NCBI GenBank assembly: GCA_900142905.1
Contig: FSRV01000001.1
Coordinates: 124,001-188,000, forward strand
Direction: 5' to 3'
From: Burkholderia sp. GAS332
GTDB lineage: Bacteria > Pseudomonadota > Gammaproteobacteria > Burkholderiales > Burkholderiaceae
DNA: 64,000 nucleotides
The notes under the pieces are model-generated. The model was not told the origin of the DNA, did no database searches, and saw only the letters and a list, made by a program, of their open reading frames with translations. Shown piece after piece: positions 38,923 through 50,234 of the stretch (positions are counted from its first letter, which is position 1; each line of letters begins with the position of its first letter). The position numbers and the translations under genes were made by a program.

Positions 38923-40632
38923 TTATTCCCCTCGCAGCTTCCTTCCCTGCTCGCGAATTTGCTCCAACGTCGCGCCGGGCGTGCTTGCCTCCTGCGGCAT
39001 GCGAATCTCGATCACCGCTGCACGCTTGGCTTCCATCGAACGCTGCAACGCCGGCAGAAAATCTTCCGTGCGCTCTACCGTCTCACCATGTGCGCCGAAC
39101 GACCTCGCGAACGCCGCGAAGTCCGGATTCGTGAGACCGGTGCCGTGTACGCGATTCGGATAGTGCCGTTCCTGATGCATCCGGATCGTCCCGAAGTGGT
39201 TGTTATTCACGACGATAAAAATCACATGCAGGTCGTACTGCATCGCCGTCGCGAGTTCTTGCGCGGACATCATGAAACATCCGTCACCGGCGAGCGCGAC
39301 CACTGCGCGTTGCGGATACATCGACTTCGCCGCAATCGCCGCCGGTACGCCGTAACCCATTGCGCCGCTGGTCGGCGCGAGTTGCGAGCGGAAATGCCGA
39401 TACGAGAAATGCCGATGCAGCCACGTTGCGTAGTTGCCCGCACCGTTTGTGAGGATCGCGTCGTCCGGTAGATGCGCGCGCAACTGTTGGATGACTTCGC
39501 CCATTTGCACGTCGCCCGGAATCTGACGCGGTTTGCGCCAGTCGAGATACGCTTGATGTGCTTGCTCTGCCGCGCCGGTCCATGCGAGCTTGCCGGAAGA
39601 CGGCTTTAACTCCGCAAGCAGCGCTGCCAGTTCCGGCATGCCGGAGACAATCGGCAGATCCGCCGCATAAACGCGTCCGAGTTCTTCCGCGCCTTGATGC
39701 ACATGCACCAGCGTCTGCTTCGTTTTCGGAATGTCGAGCAGCGTATAACCGTTGGTAGTCGCTTCGCCCAAACGCGGTCCAAGTGTCAGCAGTAGGTCCG
39801 CGTCACGGATACGCTGAGCAAGCGCCGGATTGATACCGAGGCCGATATCACCCGCATAGTTCGGATGCTCGTTGTCGAGCGTGTCCTGGAAGCGGAACGC
39901 GAGGCCGATCGGCAATTGCCAGTTTTCGACGAAGCATTGCAGGTCGGCACAGGCCGCAGGCGTCCAACCGCTGCCGCCGGCAATCACCATCGGCCGCTGT
40001 GCGCCTTCCAGCAATCGACGCAACTCGTCCATCTGAGCCGCGGACGGCGACGCCGCCACACGCTTGTATTTGGGCGCGCCAGGTACGGCTTCGCAGGCAT
40101 CGCTCAACACATCTTCCGGCAACGACAACACGACCGGCCCCGGACGTCCCGACGTCGCCGTGTGAAACGCATGGCTCAGATATTCAGGGATGCGCTTGGG
40201 ATCGTCGATCTGCGCAACCCATTTCGCCATCTGCCCGAACATGCGCCGATAGTCGATTTCCTGGAAGGCCTCGCGGTCGAGATGCTCGCGCGCGCATTGG
40301 CCGATCAACAGGATCATCGGCGTTGAATCCTGAAACGCGGTGTGCACGCCGATCGACGCATGGGTCGCACCCGGACCACGCGTGACAATCGCGACACCCG
40401 GACGACCGGTCAATTTGCCAACCGCCTCCGCCATGTTCGCGGCCGCCGCTTCATGACGGCAGACGATGGTCTGAATGCGTTCGGTCTCGTCGTGCAACGA
40501 ATCGAGTACGGCGAGAAAACTCTCACCAGGTACACAGAAAACACGTTCGACGCCGTGCGTCAGCAAGGCATCGACGACGAGACGCGCGCCAGTGGTTTGG
40601 GCGGCGGAAGAAGATTCAGAAGCGAGCGGCAT
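38923..40632 (-). CDS. Thiamine pyrophosphate enzyme, acetolactate-synthase-like
   Basis: This 569-residue ThDP-dependent enzyme belongs to the IlvB/benzoylformate decarboxylase superfamily. The cofactor-activating glutamate is in VCRHEAAAANMAEA near residue 55. The ThDP/Mg motif GDG...NN (GDGCFMMSAQELATAMQ followed by VVNNN) is near 440-470. ATG 40632 with GGAGG about 10 bases before it gives a family-like N-terminus; ATGs at 40704 and 40752 in frame would add a tail without homology. No small regulatory subunit or ilvC is adjacent, so it is probably not the biosynthetic acetolactate synthase. A decarboxylase or carboligase role is open. Confidence 0.85.
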   Translation of the reverse strand: MPLASESSSAAQTTGARLVVDALLTHGVERVFCVPGESFLAVLDSLHDETERIQTIVCRHEAAAANMAEAVGKLTGRPGVAIVTRGPGATHASIGVHTAFQDSTPMILLIGQCAREHLDREAFQEIDYRRMFGQMAKWVAQIDDPKRIPEYLSHAFHTATSGRPGPVVLSLPEDVLSDACEAVPGAPKYKRVAASPSAAQMDELRRLLEGAQRPMVIAGGSGWTPAACADLQCFVENWQLPIGLAFRFQDTLDNEHPNYAGDIGLGINPALAQRIRDADLLLTLGPRLGEATTNGYTLLDIPKTKQTLVHVHQGAEELGRVYAADLPIVSGMPELAALLAELKPSSGKLAWTGAAEQAHQAYLDWRKPRQIPGDVQMGEVIQQLRAHLPDDAILTNGAGNYATWLHRHFSYRHFRSQLAPTSGAMGYGVPAAIAAKSMYPQRAVVALAGDGCFMMSAQELATAMQYDLHVIFIVVNNNHFGTIRMHQERHYPNRVHGTGLTNPDFAAFARSFGAHGETVERTEDFLPALQRSMEAKRAAVIEIRMPQEASTPGATLEQIREQGRKLRGE

Positions 40633-40810
40633 TGCGATGAAGCCTCCAGGCGTTGCGATGGGTGAGATCGGTGCTGTTGGGTCGTTGCCGCATCGGGTCT
40701 CCATAAAGCATAACGCCGATGGGCGCCTCGACAGCTTACGCCGACCGCGCATCCGATGTCATGGCGCAGCGCAACCGCATTCGTGAAGCACGGGCGTCGC
40801 GGAAACGAAA

Positions 40811-40830
40811 ACGCGGGCCGAAGCCCGCGT
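40811..40830 (-). terminator. Hairpin terminator downstream of sdaA
   Basis: ACGCGGGC-cgaa-GCCCGCGT; on the minus strand it runs into TTTTCGTTT, 38 bases past the sdaA stop. Confidence 0.75.
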
Positions 40831-40867
40831 CGCTATTCGCACAACCCGCCGCACAAATTCTGCGCCC

Positions 40868-42256
40868 TCAACACTCCACAATATTCACCGCCAATCCGCC
40901 GCGCGAGGTTTCCTTGTACTTGGTCTTCATATCCGCGCCGGTCTGCATCATCGTCTTGATCACCGAGTCCAGCGACACGTAATGGGTGCCGTCACCCCTT
41001 AGCGCCATGCGCGCGGCATTGACGGCCTTCACCGAGCCCATCGCATTGCGCTCGATACACGGAATCTGCACCATCCCGCCGACCGGATCGCAGGTCAGCC
41101 CGAGGTTGTGCTCCATGCCGATCTCGGCTGCGTTCTCGACTTGCGCAGGCGTGCCGCCCATCACCGCCGCGAGCGCACCCGCAGCCATCGAACAGGCCAC
41201 GCCGACTTCACCCTGGCATCCCACTTCCGCGCCCGAAATCGACGCGTTCAGCTTGTACAGAATGCCGATGGCCGCGGCCGTCAGCAGGAAGTCGATCACG
41301 CCTTGCTCGTTCGAGCCCGGCATGAAGCGCGTGTAGTAATGCAGCACGGCGGGAATGATGCCGGCCGCGCCATTGGTCGGGGCCGTGACGACGCGCCCGC
41401 CCGCCGCGTTTTCTTCATTCACGGCGATGGCGTAGAGATTGATCCAGTCGACCATCGACAACGGGTCGCGCAGCGCCAGCTCAGGATTACCCGACAACGC
41501 GCGATACAACTGCGGTGCGCGGCGCTTCACCTGGAACGGACCGGGCAAGGTCCCTTCGGCATCCGGATTGTTGATGCCGCAACCGCGCGCCACGCACGAT
41601 TGCATCACGTTCCAGATCTTCAACAAGCCCGCACGCGTCTCTTCTTCCGTGTGCCAGACGCGCTCGTTTTCCCACATCAATTGCGCAATGCTCTTACCGG
41701 TCGACTCACAGAGCGCGAGCAATTCATTACCGCTGCGGAACGAATGCGGCAATTGTTCGACGGCGCTCAGCACCTTCGTGTTCGGCGCGCCCGCCGTCAC
41801 CACAAAGCCACCGCCCACCGACAGATACGTCGACTCGCGCAGCGTCTCGCCCTGCGCATCGAACGCACGCAGCTTCAGACCGTTCGGATGCTCGGCCAGT
41901 GCCTGGCGATAAAACGAAATGTGATCTTTCTGGACGAACGGCACGTCGTGCGTGCCGAGCAAAGCGAGCTTGCGCGATGCCTTCACCGCTTCCAGACGCT
42001 GCGCGATCGTATCCGGATCGACCGTGTCAGGCGCATCGCCCATCAAGCCGAGCATCACGCCACGATCGGTGCCGTGCCCTTTGCCGGTCGCGCCGAGCGA
42101 GCCGTACAAATCCACTTTCACCGATGCCGTCGCCTCAAGGAGCCCGTCGCGTTCGAGCCCTTGCGCGAACATCAGCGCCGCGCGCATCGGCCCGACCGTA
42201 TGCGAACTGGACGGACCAATGCCGATTTTGAAGAGGTCAAACACGCTAACTGCCAT
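40868..42256 (-). CDS. sdaA: L-serine dehydratase SdaA
   Basis: This 462-residue iron-sulfur L-serine dehydratase converts serine to pyruvate and ammonia. The N-terminal beta domain has [19 protein letters not shown]; the alpha domain has the cluster cysteines, including SCVARGCG near residue 220. Both domains are in one chain, as in Escherichia coli SdaA/SdaB. It lies downstream of the glycine-cleavage genes on the same strand, which would link glycine, serine and pyruvate metabolism. It starts 28 bases after the alginate-lyase-like gene. Confidence 0.94.
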   Translation of the reverse strand: MAVSVFDLFKIGIGPSSSHTVGPMRAALMFAQGLERDGLLEATASVKVDLYGSLGATGKGHGTDRGVMLGLMGDAPDTVDPDTIAQRLEAVKASRKLALLGTHDVPFVQKDHISFYRQALAEHPNGLKLRAFDAQGETLRESTYLSVGGGFVVTAGAPNTKVLSAVEQLPHSFRSGNELLALCESTGKSIAQLMWENERVWHTEEETRAGLLKIWNVMQSCVARGCGINNPDAEGTLPGPFQVKRRAPQLYRALSGNPELALRDPLSMVDWINLYAIAVNEENAAGGRVVTAPTNGAAGIIPAVLHYYTRFMPGSNEQGVIDFLLTAAAIGILYKLNASISGAEVGCQGEVGVACSMAAGALAAVMGGTPAQVENAAEIGMEHNLGLTCDPVGGMVQIPCIERNAMGSVKAVNAARMALRGDGTHYVSLDSVIKTMMQTGADMKTKYKETSRGGLAVNIVEC

Positions 42257-42284
42257 TTACTGCTCCCTGCTGATAAAAGTAAGT

Positions 42285-43415
42285 TTAGCGCGCCGGCAGC
42301 GGTAAACACACGGCGAGCCACGCGGGCGGCGTCGGTGCGAGCTGCAGCGCGATCGGCGTATAGCGTCCATCGAGACGCGCCGCCAGGTGAAACAGTTCTG
42401 TCGCGTTTTTCGGATCCCATTGACCCGAATAGCCGGGCAAACCGGCCTCGCGACGTTTGGCATCGAACGGAACGGTCGAATGCACAAATTCTTCATGCGT
42501 CCTGCTGCCGTCCGCATACGGCGTGAGCCAGTTCAGCGCGGCTTGCAGCGACGCGCCGTTTGCCCCCTTCTCCGGCAACCAGTTTCGGTTGTGGCGGCGC
42601 GCGGCGAGCGCGGCGGTCACGAGCGGCTGCAGGTCGTAGGTGACGTAATGCAATGCATCGCGCTCGGCGAAGTCCACCGTCGAGCCGTCCGGCGCGATGT
42701 TGTCGCCGATATGCTCGTCGAACAAACGCTGCGCCGCGTTGATCATCTTGCGGTTATCGAGCGTGAACGCGGCCATGGCGATCAGCTTGATCCGGTGGCT
42801 CTGCCAATTGTTCTTGAACGTGCCCTTGAGCGGCCGCGGCTGCGCGTCGATCTGCGCGATGTAGCCGCTCGCGAGCTTCGTCAGGAACGCCATTGATGCG
42901 TTGCGCGTTTTCACCGGCAGCGCGCTCGCGGTCATGTCGTAGGCGAGGATCAGGCCTTCGAAATGGGTTTCGTCGATCGGATTGAAACTGGGTTGATAAG
43001 TCGTGACCCACGCATACAGCAAGCGGTCGACCAGCTTCAGATACCGGTCGTCGCTGGTCGCGCGCCAGGCGAGCGCGGCGTCGCGCAGCAGATCGAGATC
43101 CTTCTCCGCCTCGACGCTTTGATCGTAGATGCCCTCGTGCGGCAGCGTGCCTTCGGTATGCAGTTTCGCCAGCGCACGCGGCGGGTCGTTCAGATGGGCC
43201 TGCACATTGCTCACCAGCGCCTTGACGCCCGGATCGGCGTTCGTGCGCTCGCTGGTTTGCAGCGCGGGCGCTGCACAAAAATTCATCGCGGCTTGCGCCT
43301 GCCGCAGCGGCAGCAGCACCGCTGCGCCTGCCAACAACAGTGTGCAAGCCTGCTGCCACGTCTGGGCTCGCCTTGCTTCGGTCCGGCCTTGCATCAATCG
43401 CACCTTTCGCGCCAT
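42285..43415 (-). CDS. Alginate lyase family protein (secreted)
   Basis: This 376-residue exported protein has a basic start and a signal peptide ending RQAQAAM. The all-helical toroid region contains DETHFEGLILAYDMTASALP and FKNNWQSHRIKLIAMAA, typical of the Alginate_lyase (PF05426) family, where the NN...H region lies at the active site. It would cleave a uronic-acid polysaccharide in the periplasm, but substrate specificity is not visible. It lies between gcvP and sdaA, an unrelated context. Confidence 0.82.
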   Translation of the reverse strand: MARKVRLMQGRTEARRAQTWQQACTLLLAGAAVLLPLRQAQAAMNFCAAPALQTSERTNADPGVKALVSNVQAHLNDPPRALAKLHTEGTLPHEGIYDQSVEAEKDLDLLRDAALAWRATSDDRYLKLVDRLLYAWVTTYQPSFNPIDETHFEGLILAYDMTASALPVKTRNASMAFLTKLASGYIAQIDAQPRPLKGTFKNNWQSHRIKLIAMAAFTLDNRKMINAAQRLFDEHIGDNIAPDGSTVDFAERDALHYVTYDLQPLVTAALAARRHNRNWLPEKGANGASLQAALNWLTPYADGSRTHEEFVHSTVPFDAKRREAGLPGYSGQWDPKNATELFHLAARLDGRYTPIALQLAPTPPAWLAVCLPLPAR

Positions 43416-43532
43416 GCGAAACTCCTCGTTAGGCTGATTCGGTGTGTGATGTTAGCCGTTTGCCGTGACAAGCGACAGAACCGCGCAACGCCTGCTTACA
43501 ACCTACAGGCGATGCGCGGTTGGCGGCCACGC

Positions 43533-46463
43533 TTACTCGTAGTCGGCGATCGGCACGCAGGAACAGAACAGATTGCGGTCGCCGTACACGTTGTCCGCAC
43601 GGCCGACCGGCGGCCAGTACTTTTTCGCGATCAGCGTGGGCAGCGGATACGCGGCGGTTTCGCGCGCATACGCATGTTTCCAGTCGTTGGCGATGACCAC
43701 CGCCGCCGTATGCGGCGCGTGCTTCAGCGGATTGTCTTCGCGATCCGAGCGGCCTTCTTCCACCGCGCGAATTTCCTCGCGGATCGCGATCATCGCCTCG
43801 ATGAAACGGTCGAGTTCTTCCTTCGACTCCGATTCGGTCGGCTCGACCATCAGCGTGCCCGGCACCGGGAAGCTCATGGTCGGTGCGTGGAAACCGTAGT
43901 CGGCGAGACGCTTGGCGACGTCGTCGACGCTGATGCCGCTGGTTTCCTTGATCGGACGCAGATCGAGAATGCACTCGTGCGCGACCAGTCCGCCCGGGCC
44001 CGAATAGAGCACCGGGTAATGCGGCGCGAGTTTGTTCGCGACGTAGTTCGCGTTGAGAATCGCGGTTTCAGTGGCGGCCGTAAGGTTCTTCGCGCCCATC
44101 ATCGCGATGTACATCCACGAAATCGGCAGGATCGACGCGGAACCGTACGGTGCGCCCGACACGGCGCCGATACCGTTCGGCGTGCGCTCATAGCCCGACG
44201 AAATCTGATTCGGCAGGAATTGCGCGAGATGCGCGCCGACCGCGACCGGACCGACGCCCGGTCCGCCGCCGCCGTGCGGAATGCAGAAGGTCTTGTGCAG
44301 ATTCAGGTGCGAGACGTCGCCGCCGAACTGGCCCGGCGCACACAGACCGACCATCGCGTTCATGTTCGCGCCGTCCACATAAACCTGGCCGCCGTGCGCG
44401 TGCACGATCTCGCAGATTTCGCGGACGTTCGATTCGAACACGCCGTGTGTGGACGGGTACGTGATCATGATCGCCGCGAGCTTGTCGGCGTACTGATCGG
44501 CCTTCTTCTGCAAGTCGGCGATATCGACGTTGCCTTGCGCGTCGCAAGCGACGACAACGACCTGCATGCCGGCCATTTGCGCCGACGCCGGGTTCGTGCC
44601 GTGCGCCGAAGCGGGAATCAGGCAGACATTGCGGTGGCCTTCGCCGCGCGATGCGTGGTACGCGTGAATGATCAAGAGACCCGCGTACTCACCTTGCGAG
44701 CCGGCATTCGGCTGCAGCGACACGGCTGCGTAGCCGGTGGCCGCGACCAGCATCTGTTCGAGCTGATCGATCATTTCGCGGTAGCCGACCGTTTGCTCAG
44801 CCGGAGCAAACGGGTGAATCTGACCGAATTCGGGCCACGTGACCGGCAGCATTTCCGAGGTCGCGTTCAGCTTCATCGTGCAGGAGCCGAGCGGGATCAT
44901 CGAGCGGTCGAGCGCCAGATCCTTGTCGGAGAGGCTGCGCAGGTAGCGCAGCATTTCCGTTTCCGAATGGTGGCGGTTGAACACGTGGTGCGTGAGGTAC
45001 GCGCTGGTGCGTTCGAGCGCGGCGGGCACGCTGTTTTCGGCGGGGAGTTCTGCGTCGAGAGCGTCGATTTGCGGGACTTCGTCGACAAATGCCGCTTGCG
45101 CAAATGCCGCGAGCAGATCGGCCAGGTCGCTGCGCTTGGTGGTTTCGTCGATCGAGATGCCGACGCGCGTGTCGCTCACGCGGCGCAGATTGATGCGTTT
45201 GGCCGTCGCCGCATCGTGCAGCGCCTGGGTGCGTGCGCCGGTTTCGAACGTGAGCGTGTCGAAGAAGGTGTCGTTGACGAGCGTGTAACCGAGTTTCTTC
45301 GCGCCGGCTGCGAGCAGCGCCGCGATACGGTTCACGCGCAGTGCGATCGTCTTCAGACCGTGCGGACCGTGATAGACGGCGTACATGCTGGCCATGATCG
45401 CGAGCAGCGCTTGCGCGGTACACACGTTCGAGGTCGCCTTTTCGCGGCGGATATGTTGTTCGCGCGTTTGCAGAGCCAGACGCAACGCCGGATTGCCTTG
45501 TGCATCGACCGTCACGCCGACCAGACGGCCCGGCATCTGACGCTTGAATTCGTCGCGCACAGCGAGGTAAGCCGCGTGCGGGCCGCCGAAACCAACCGGC
45601 ACGCCGAAACGCTGCGTGTTGCCGACGGCCACGTCCGCGCCCCATTCGCCCGGCGGCGTGAGCACGGTCAGCGCGAGCAGATCGGCGGCGACCACCACGT
45701 GGCCGCCCGCTGCGTGGATCGCGTCGGCCAGTGCGCGGTAGTCGCGCACATCGCCGTTCACGCCCGGGTATTGCAGCAGCACGCCGAACGCATTCGCGTT
45801 CGCCGCCTCCGCTGCCGGGCCGACTTTCACTTCGATGCCGACCGGCGTGGCCCGCGTCTTCACTACTTCGATGGTTTGCGGCAGCACGTCGTCGGCGACG
45901 TAGAACACGTTCGACTTCGGCTTGCCGACGCGTTGCAGCAGCGTCATTGCTTCGGCGGCAGCGGTCGCTTCGTCGAGCAGCGAGGCGTTCGAGATCGCCA
46001 GACCGGTGAGGTCGACGATCATCTGCTGGAAGTTCAGCAGCGCTTCGAGACGGCCTTGCGAGATTTCCGGCTGATACGGCGTGTACGCGGTGTACCACGC
46101 CGGATTTTCCAGCACGTTACGCAGGATCACCGTCGGGGTGTGCGCGTTGTAATAACCCTGCCCGATGTATGAGCGGAACACCTGATTCTTGTCCGCCAGT
46201 TCACGCAGCGCGGCGAGCGCTTCGGCTTCGCTCTTCGGCTGGGCGAAGGGGCCGAGCGGCAGCGTTTCGGTGCGGCGGATCGTCTTCGGAATGACGGCGT
46301 CGATCAGCGCGGCGCGCGACGCAAAGCCGAGGGCTTCGAGCATCGCATGCTGGTCGGCCGAATCCGGGCCGATGTGCCGTTCAGCGAAGGCATCATGCAC
46401 TTCGAGCGCGGCGAGCGAGAGAGGAGTGCGGTTCATCAGACGATCCGGGTGTTCGAGCTTCAT
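43533..46463 (-). CDS. gcvP: Glycine dehydrogenase (decarboxylating), P protein
   Basis: This 976-residue PLP enzyme is the decarboxylating component of the glycine cleavage system. Both halves of the fused form are present. The PLP-lysine region [19 protein letters not shown] is near residue 720; [15 protein letters not shown] near 92 is typical of the N half. It is the third gene of the gcvTHP operon. A very long open frame on the opposite strand is only a codon-bias shadow. Confidence 0.97.
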   Translation of the reverse strand: MKLEHPDRLMNRTPLSLAALEVHDAFAERHIGPDSADQHAMLEALGFASRAALIDAVIPKTIRRTETLPLGPFAQPKSEAEALAALRELADKNQVFRSYIGQGYYNAHTPTVILRNVLENPAWYTAYTPYQPEISQGRLEALLNFQQMIVDLTGLAISNASLLDEATAAAEAMTLLQRVGKPKSNVFYVADDVLPQTIEVVKTRATPVGIEVKVGPAAEAANANAFGVLLQYPGVNGDVRDYRALADAIHAAGGHVVVAADLLALTVLTPPGEWGADVAVGNTQRFGVPVGFGGPHAAYLAVRDEFKRQMPGRLVGVTVDAQGNPALRLALQTREQHIRREKATSNVCTAQALLAIMASMYAVYHGPHGLKTIALRVNRIAALLAAGAKKLGYTLVNDTFFDTLTFETGARTQALHDAATAKRINLRRVSDTRVGISIDETTKRSDLADLLAAFAQAAFVDEVPQIDALDAELPAENSVPAALERTSAYLTHHVFNRHHSETEMLRYLRSLSDKDLALDRSMIPLGSCTMKLNATSEMLPVTWPEFGQIHPFAPAEQTVGYREMIDQLEQMLVAATGYAAVSLQPNAGSQGEYAGLLIIHAYHASRGEGHRNVCLIPASAHGTNPASAQMAGMQVVVVACDAQGNVDIADLQKKADQYADKLAAIMITYPSTHGVFESNVREICEIVHAHGGQVYVDGANMNAMVGLCAPGQFGGDVSHLNLHKTFCIPHGGGGPGVGPVAVGAHLAQFLPNQISSGYERTPNGIGAVSGAPYGSASILPISWMYIAMMGAKNLTAATETAILNANYVANKLAPHYPVLYSGPGGLVAHECILDLRPIKETSGISVDDVAKRLADYGFHAPTMSFPVPGTLMVEPTESESKEELDRFIEAMIAIREEIRAVEEGRSDREDNPLKHAPHTAAVVIANDWKHAYARETAAYPLPTLIAKKYWPPVGRADNVYGDRNLFCSCVPIADYE

Positions 46464-46557
46464 GAGGTGTTCCTGCCGGTGCGGGCGTCCGTTCGACGAT
46501 TGAATCGGACGCGCCGCGCCTGTCGGGTTTAAACGTAATGGTGCAACGTGCGGTGAA

Positions 46558-46938
46558 TCAGGCGCCGATCGCCTTCGAGTACGCGTCCGCGTCGATCAGG
46601 CGGTCGAGCGATGCGCCCGCAGCCGGCTTGATCTTGAAGAGCCAGTTCTCGTACGGTGCGCTGTTGACGCCATCCGGCGTGTCGGCGACGGCCGGGTTCG
46701 CTTCGATGATTTCGCCCGCAACCGGTGCGTAGATATCGGAAGCGGCTTTCACCGATTCGATCACGGCGACGGTGTCGCCAGCGTCGACGGTCTTGCCCAG
46801 TTCCTGGACTTCGAAGAAGACGATGTCGCCGAGCGCTTCCTGCGCGTGGTCGGTGATGCCGACCGTCAGCGTGCCGTCCGCTTCGGTGCGGACCCACTCG
46901 TGCGATTCGGTGTATTTCAGATCGGCCGGGATGCTCAT
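46558..46938 (-). CDS. gcvH: Glycine cleavage system H protein
   Basis: This 126-residue lipoyl carrier shuttles the aminomethyl group between P and T proteins. The lipoylated lysine is in the motif [15 protein letters not shown] near residue 64. N-terminus [16 protein letters not shown] is standard. It is the middle gene of the operon. Confidence 0.97.
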   Translation of the reverse strand: MSIPADLKYTESHEWVRTEADGTLTVGITDHAQEALGDIVFFEVQELGKTVDAGDTVAVIESVKAASDIYAPVAGEIIEANPAVADTPDGVNSAPYENWLFKIKPAAGASLDRLIDADAYSKAIGA

Positions 46939-47000
46939 CGGATGCTCCTATGCGGTGTAATTGGGTAGTGATTCAAAGTGGTGACGCACGCGCCGGCTGC

Positions 47001-48119
47001 TTAAACCGCGAGCACCTTGCCGTTGCGCACGAACGGCAGTTTTACCACGCTTGCGGGTACGTTTTTGTCACGAATCTGGACGTGAACGGTGTCGCCCGGC
47101 TGCACGCCTTTCGGCACGCGCGCGAAGGCGATCGATTCCTGCATCGTGGGGGAAAAAGTGCCGCTGGTGATTTCGCCTTCGCCCTGCGGCGTGACGACTT
47201 TCTGGTGAGCACGCAGCACGCCTGCCGCCTTGCCGTTTTCCTTCAGCAGGATCAGACCGACGAACGCGGCCTGTGAGCCATCGGCTTCGAGCCTGCTTTT
47301 GCCGACGAAGTCGCGCGGCGAGGTCAGATCGACGGTCCAGGCGAGGCCGGCGTCGAGCGGCGAGACGTTGTCGTCCATATCCTGGCCGTACAGGTTCATG
47401 CCGGCTTCGAGACGCAGCGTGTCGCGCGCGCCGAGACCGGCAGGGCGTACGCCTTGACGCACCAAGGCGTCCCAGAACTCGCAGACGGACGTGGCGGGCA
47501 GGACGATTTCGAAGCCGTCTTCGCCGGTGTAGCCGGTGCGGGCAATCATCAATTCGCCAAACGGCGTGTTGTCGACGATCGCGGCGTTAAACGGCTTAAG
47601 GAGTTCGGTCGAGGTGCGGCTGGACGGCGCGACTTGCCAGACCTTATTGCGGGCGTTCGGGCCCTGCACGGCGACGATCGCCAGATCGCGGCGCGGCGTG
47701 ATGGTCACGCCGTAGCTGCCTTCGGCGTTGAGCTTGCTGAACCAGGCGACGTCTTTCTCGGCGGTGCCGGCGTTGACGACCAGGCGGAAGTGCGTCTCGC
47801 TGAAGTAATAAACGATCAGATCGTCGATCACGCCGCCATTCGGGTTCAGCAGACAGGAATAGAGCGCGCGGCCCGGCGTTTGCAGCTTGCCGACATTGTT
47901 GGCAAGCGCATGTTCGAAGAAGGCGCGCACGCGTTCGCCGGTGAAATCGACGACGCACATGTGCGAGACGTCGAACATGCCGGCGTCGGTGCGCACGGCG
48001 CGGTGTTCGTCGATCTGCGAGCCGTAGTTGACGGGCATGTCCCAGCCGCCGAAATCGACCATGCGGGCGTTAAGCGCACGATGGGTGGCGTTGAGCGGGG
48101 TGTGTTTGAGTTCGGTCAT
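47001..48119 (-). CDS. gcvT: Glycine cleavage system aminomethyltransferase, T protein
   Basis: This 372-residue tetrahydrofolate-dependent enzyme releases ammonia and forms methylene-THF from the aminomethyl group on GcvH. Clear segments are [19 protein letters not shown] (here [18 protein letters not shown]) near residue 18, and [12 protein letters not shown] near 195. It is the first gene of the operon, about 90 bases downstream of a tandem glycine riboswitch. Confidence 0.96.
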   Translation of the reverse strand: MTELKHTPLNATHRALNARMVDFGGWDMPVNYGSQIDEHRAVRTDAGMFDVSHMCVVDFTGERVRAFFEHALANNVGKLQTPGRALYSCLLNPNGGVIDDLIVYYFSETHFRLVVNAGTAEKDVAWFSKLNAEGSYGVTITPRRDLAIVAVQGPNARNKVWQVAPSSRTSTELLKPFNAAIVDNTPFGELMIARTGYTGEDGFEIVLPATSVCEFWDALVRQGVRPAGLGARDTLRLEAGMNLYGQDMDDNVSPLDAGLAWTVDLTSPRDFVGKSRLEADGSQAAFVGLILLKENGKAAGVLRAHQKVVTPQGEGEITSGTFSPTMQESIAFARVPKGVQPGDTVHVQIRDKNVPASVVKLPFVRNGKVLAV

Positions 48120-48205
48120 GGGGCCTCAGGCGTCTCGCGAAACAAAAAAGGCCATGCGGCACGACGCCTCGCGGCCGGCTGGCTGCGAGCGATTGCGTTG
48201 CATGA

Positions 48206-48480
48206 CCCCTCTGTCCTCGATACCTGAGAGATTGCGCTGCCGTGCGATGTTCAAGCCCTGATCGCCACGGTGAAACGCGCGCCCCTTCGGTGGGCAGCCT
48301 GCCAAAGTCTGCTCAATGCAGACGGCTACTGCCGCTCTCCAGAGTGCGAAAAACCGATGCCTTGATGTTGCCTGGGCGCGGGTTCTTCGACGCAGTCGGT
48401 CCTTTTGCCTGAGAGTTTGCGGGTGTGCCCCTTCGGCGGTGCGGCCTGCGATTTTCTGCGGCCAGCACGCTCTCCCGACG
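48206..48480 (-). promoter_or_regulatory. Tandem glycine riboswitch upstream of gcvT
   Basis: Read on the minus strand there are two aptamers in a row. Each starts with GGAGAGCG-like bases, contains CCGAAGGGGC, and ends with CTCTCAGG; the first continues CAAAAGGACCGA and the second ends GAGGACAGAG. The first aptamer is about 48480 to 48395, the second about 48348 to 48206. This is the classical two-aptamer form that turns on glycine-cleavage genes when glycine is high. No gene lies in 48120-48630. Confidence 0.92.
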
Positions 48481-48576
48481 CGTGCGGCGAATGTACGCGA
48501 GGGCCGGGGGCTTGTCAATTAAAGGCCCGCAAGGGGCGTGGGGGTTGGCGCTACGGGTGCGCGAAAGTCCAAAAAA

Positions 48577-48606
48577 AAGCGCGGGACGTGATGCCCGCGC
48601 TTTTTT
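48577..48606. terminator. Bidirectional hairpin upstream of the riboswitch
   Basis: AAGCGCGGG and CCCGCGCTT arms enclose 8 bases, with an A-run on the left and a T-run on the right. It can end the lipoprotein transcript on the minus strand before the riboswitch promoter. Confidence 0.75.
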
Positions 48607-48630
48607 GCTTCAGTGCCTGAACCGGCGCGA

Positions 48631-48984
48631 TTATTCGCCGATAGCGTGTGCCGCGTTGTCCAGTTCCTGGTTCAGCACGCGCTGTTCGTCGCCGGACAGG
48701 CCGCCGCCGTGTTGCGCTGCCATGTCGTGCGCTTCCTGACGGATCACGTCGAGGCGGTGATGCAACGCGCCGCCTTGCGGGGGCGGGTAGTAGCCTTGGT
48801 TGACGTGCGCGTCGATGCGGCGGCTCAGGTTGTCGATACGGCCGTTCACCTGATGGAGGCGCTCATCCGCGATTTGCTGCGGGTTGGGGCGCGGCGCCGG
48901 CGCGGGTTGCTGGGGGGCCACCACGCAGGCGGCCAGGGAGCTGAGCAATGCGCATGCTGCTACTGCGCGGGCGATACGGGGCAT
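48631..48984 (-). CDS. Small lipoprotein of unknown function
   Basis: This 117-residue protein has a lipoprotein signal peptide (MPRIARAVAACALLSSLAAC, lipobox LAAC at about residue 20). ATG 48984 follows GGAGAG. The mature part has a proline-rich spacer and a charged helical region (QQIADERLHQVNGRIDNLSR), possibly a short coiled coil. I recognise no named family. Confidence 0.75.
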   Translation of the reverse strand: MPRIARAVAACALLSSLAACVVAPQQPAPAPRPNPQQIADERLHQVNGRIDNLSRRIDAHVNQGYYPPPQGGALHHRLDVIRQEAHDMAAQHGGGLSGDEQRVLNQELDNAAHAIGE

Positions 48985-49184
48985 GGACTCTCCGGAAGTC
49001 GTTGTCATTTTGTGTGCTACTGGGGAAGCAACGGATTATCGGGGATTCGCGCTGACCAAGGAGACGGAGTTATTTGTAACGTTATGTTCCTTTCGGGCTT
49101 GTCAGGAATTTTGCATTTGGCGGCGGCGTGGTCGGTGTGCCGCCGCCAAAGGGCGCCGAAAGTGCTCCGTAGCGGAGGGGAAAG

Positions 49185-50234
49185 TCAGCGAATACGCTCG
49201 AACGGCAGCCGGACGCCTTCCTCGGAGCTCCGGGCAGCAAGCTCGATAATCGTCATCACGTCGACCGCATCCTGAGCGCTAACCGGGAATTTCACGCCAT
49301 TCTGAATGGTGTCCGCCAAGGCAATATAAAAGCCAACATAGTCCCCGTTACGCGTAGGTACCGCCCGCTCGACTTCTTGATCGCCTTCGATCACGCGCAG
49401 TACCCCCGCCGTATTGCCGGCGCCGAACCCCTCGTCGCCAGGCCGCAAGCCCGCTTTCAACTGATCTTCCTGCGTATCGAGCCCGTATTTCACGTAGCTC
49501 CCCTGGGTGCCGTGGATCGCAAACCTCGGCGCGACCAGCGCAGTCAACGCGCTGGCATGCAGCACCACCTCGAACTCGCCGTATCCCAGTTGAATATGCA
49601 CGTAGTCCGGCGCGCTGGCCTGGTCGCGATGTGTCCGAACGGTCGCGGATACCGTCTGCGGTGCGCCGAACAACGCCAACGCCTGATCGATCAGGTGCGG
49701 TCCAAGGTCGAGCAGCAGACCACCACCGCGCGAAGCCTCCTCGCGCCAGCGCTGCCGAACTTCCGGGCGGAAACGGTCGAAATGCGATTCGTATTGCGTG
49801 ATGCGCCCCAGCTCTCTGCTGGCCAGCAGATCCCGCACGGTCAGAAAGTCACCGTCCCAGCGGCGGTTATGAAAGGGCACGAACCGCTTGCCCCGGGCGA
49901 GTGCAATGTTGGCGAGCGTGTGAGCGTCAGCGGCGGTCAGTGTGACGGGCTTGTCGACCACCACGTGCTTGCCCGCTTCCAGGGTGCGGCGCGCCAGGTC
50001 GAAGTGCGTGTCATTGGGCGTCGCGATCACGACGCACTCGACTTCTTCGAGCGCCAGCAGCGCGTCGAGATCGGCCACCACCTTCGCGTGCGGGTAATCG
50101 GCCAGCGCGTGCTCGGGCTGACTCGTCGCGATGGCCGCGATGCTCGCTCGCCCGCAGTGCTCGATCACCGGCGCATGAAAGGTCGCGCCAGCAAAACCGT
50201 AACCCATCAATCCAATCTTCAGCGATGCGGACAT
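49185..50234 (-). CDS. Gfo/Idh/MocA-family NAD(P)-dependent oxidoreductase
   Basis: This 349-residue enzyme has the Rossmann motif GLMGYGFAG near residue 8 and the lysine motif VVVDKPVTLT near 93 (DKP in place of the common EKP). A C-terminal alpha/beta domain typical of sugar or inositol dehydrogenases follows (GGGLLLDLGPHLIDQAL near 170). It stands alone, divergent from rep. The substrate is unknown. Confidence 0.88.
   Translation of the reverse strand: MSASLKIGLMGYGFAGATFHAPVIEHCGRASIAAIATSQPEHALADYPHAKVVADLDALLALEEVECVVIATPNDTHFDLARRTLEAGKHVVVDKPVTLTAADAHTLANIALARGKRFVPFHNRRWDGDFLTVRDLLASRELGRITQYESHFDRFRPEVRQRWREEASRGGGLLLDLGPHLIDQALALFGAPQTVSATVRTHRDQASAPDYVHIQLGYGEFEVVLHASALTALVAPRFAIHGTQGSYVKYGLDTQEDQLKAGLRPGDEGFGAGNTAGVLRVIEGDQEVERAVPTRNGDYVGFYIALADTIQNGVKFPVSAQDAVDVMTIIELAARSSEEGVRLPFERIR

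Noticed and set aside
42963..46172. 1069-codon plus-strand frame opposite gcvP
   Set aside because: Same reason; it crosses from gcvP into the alginate-lyase-like gene on the other strand without any domain.
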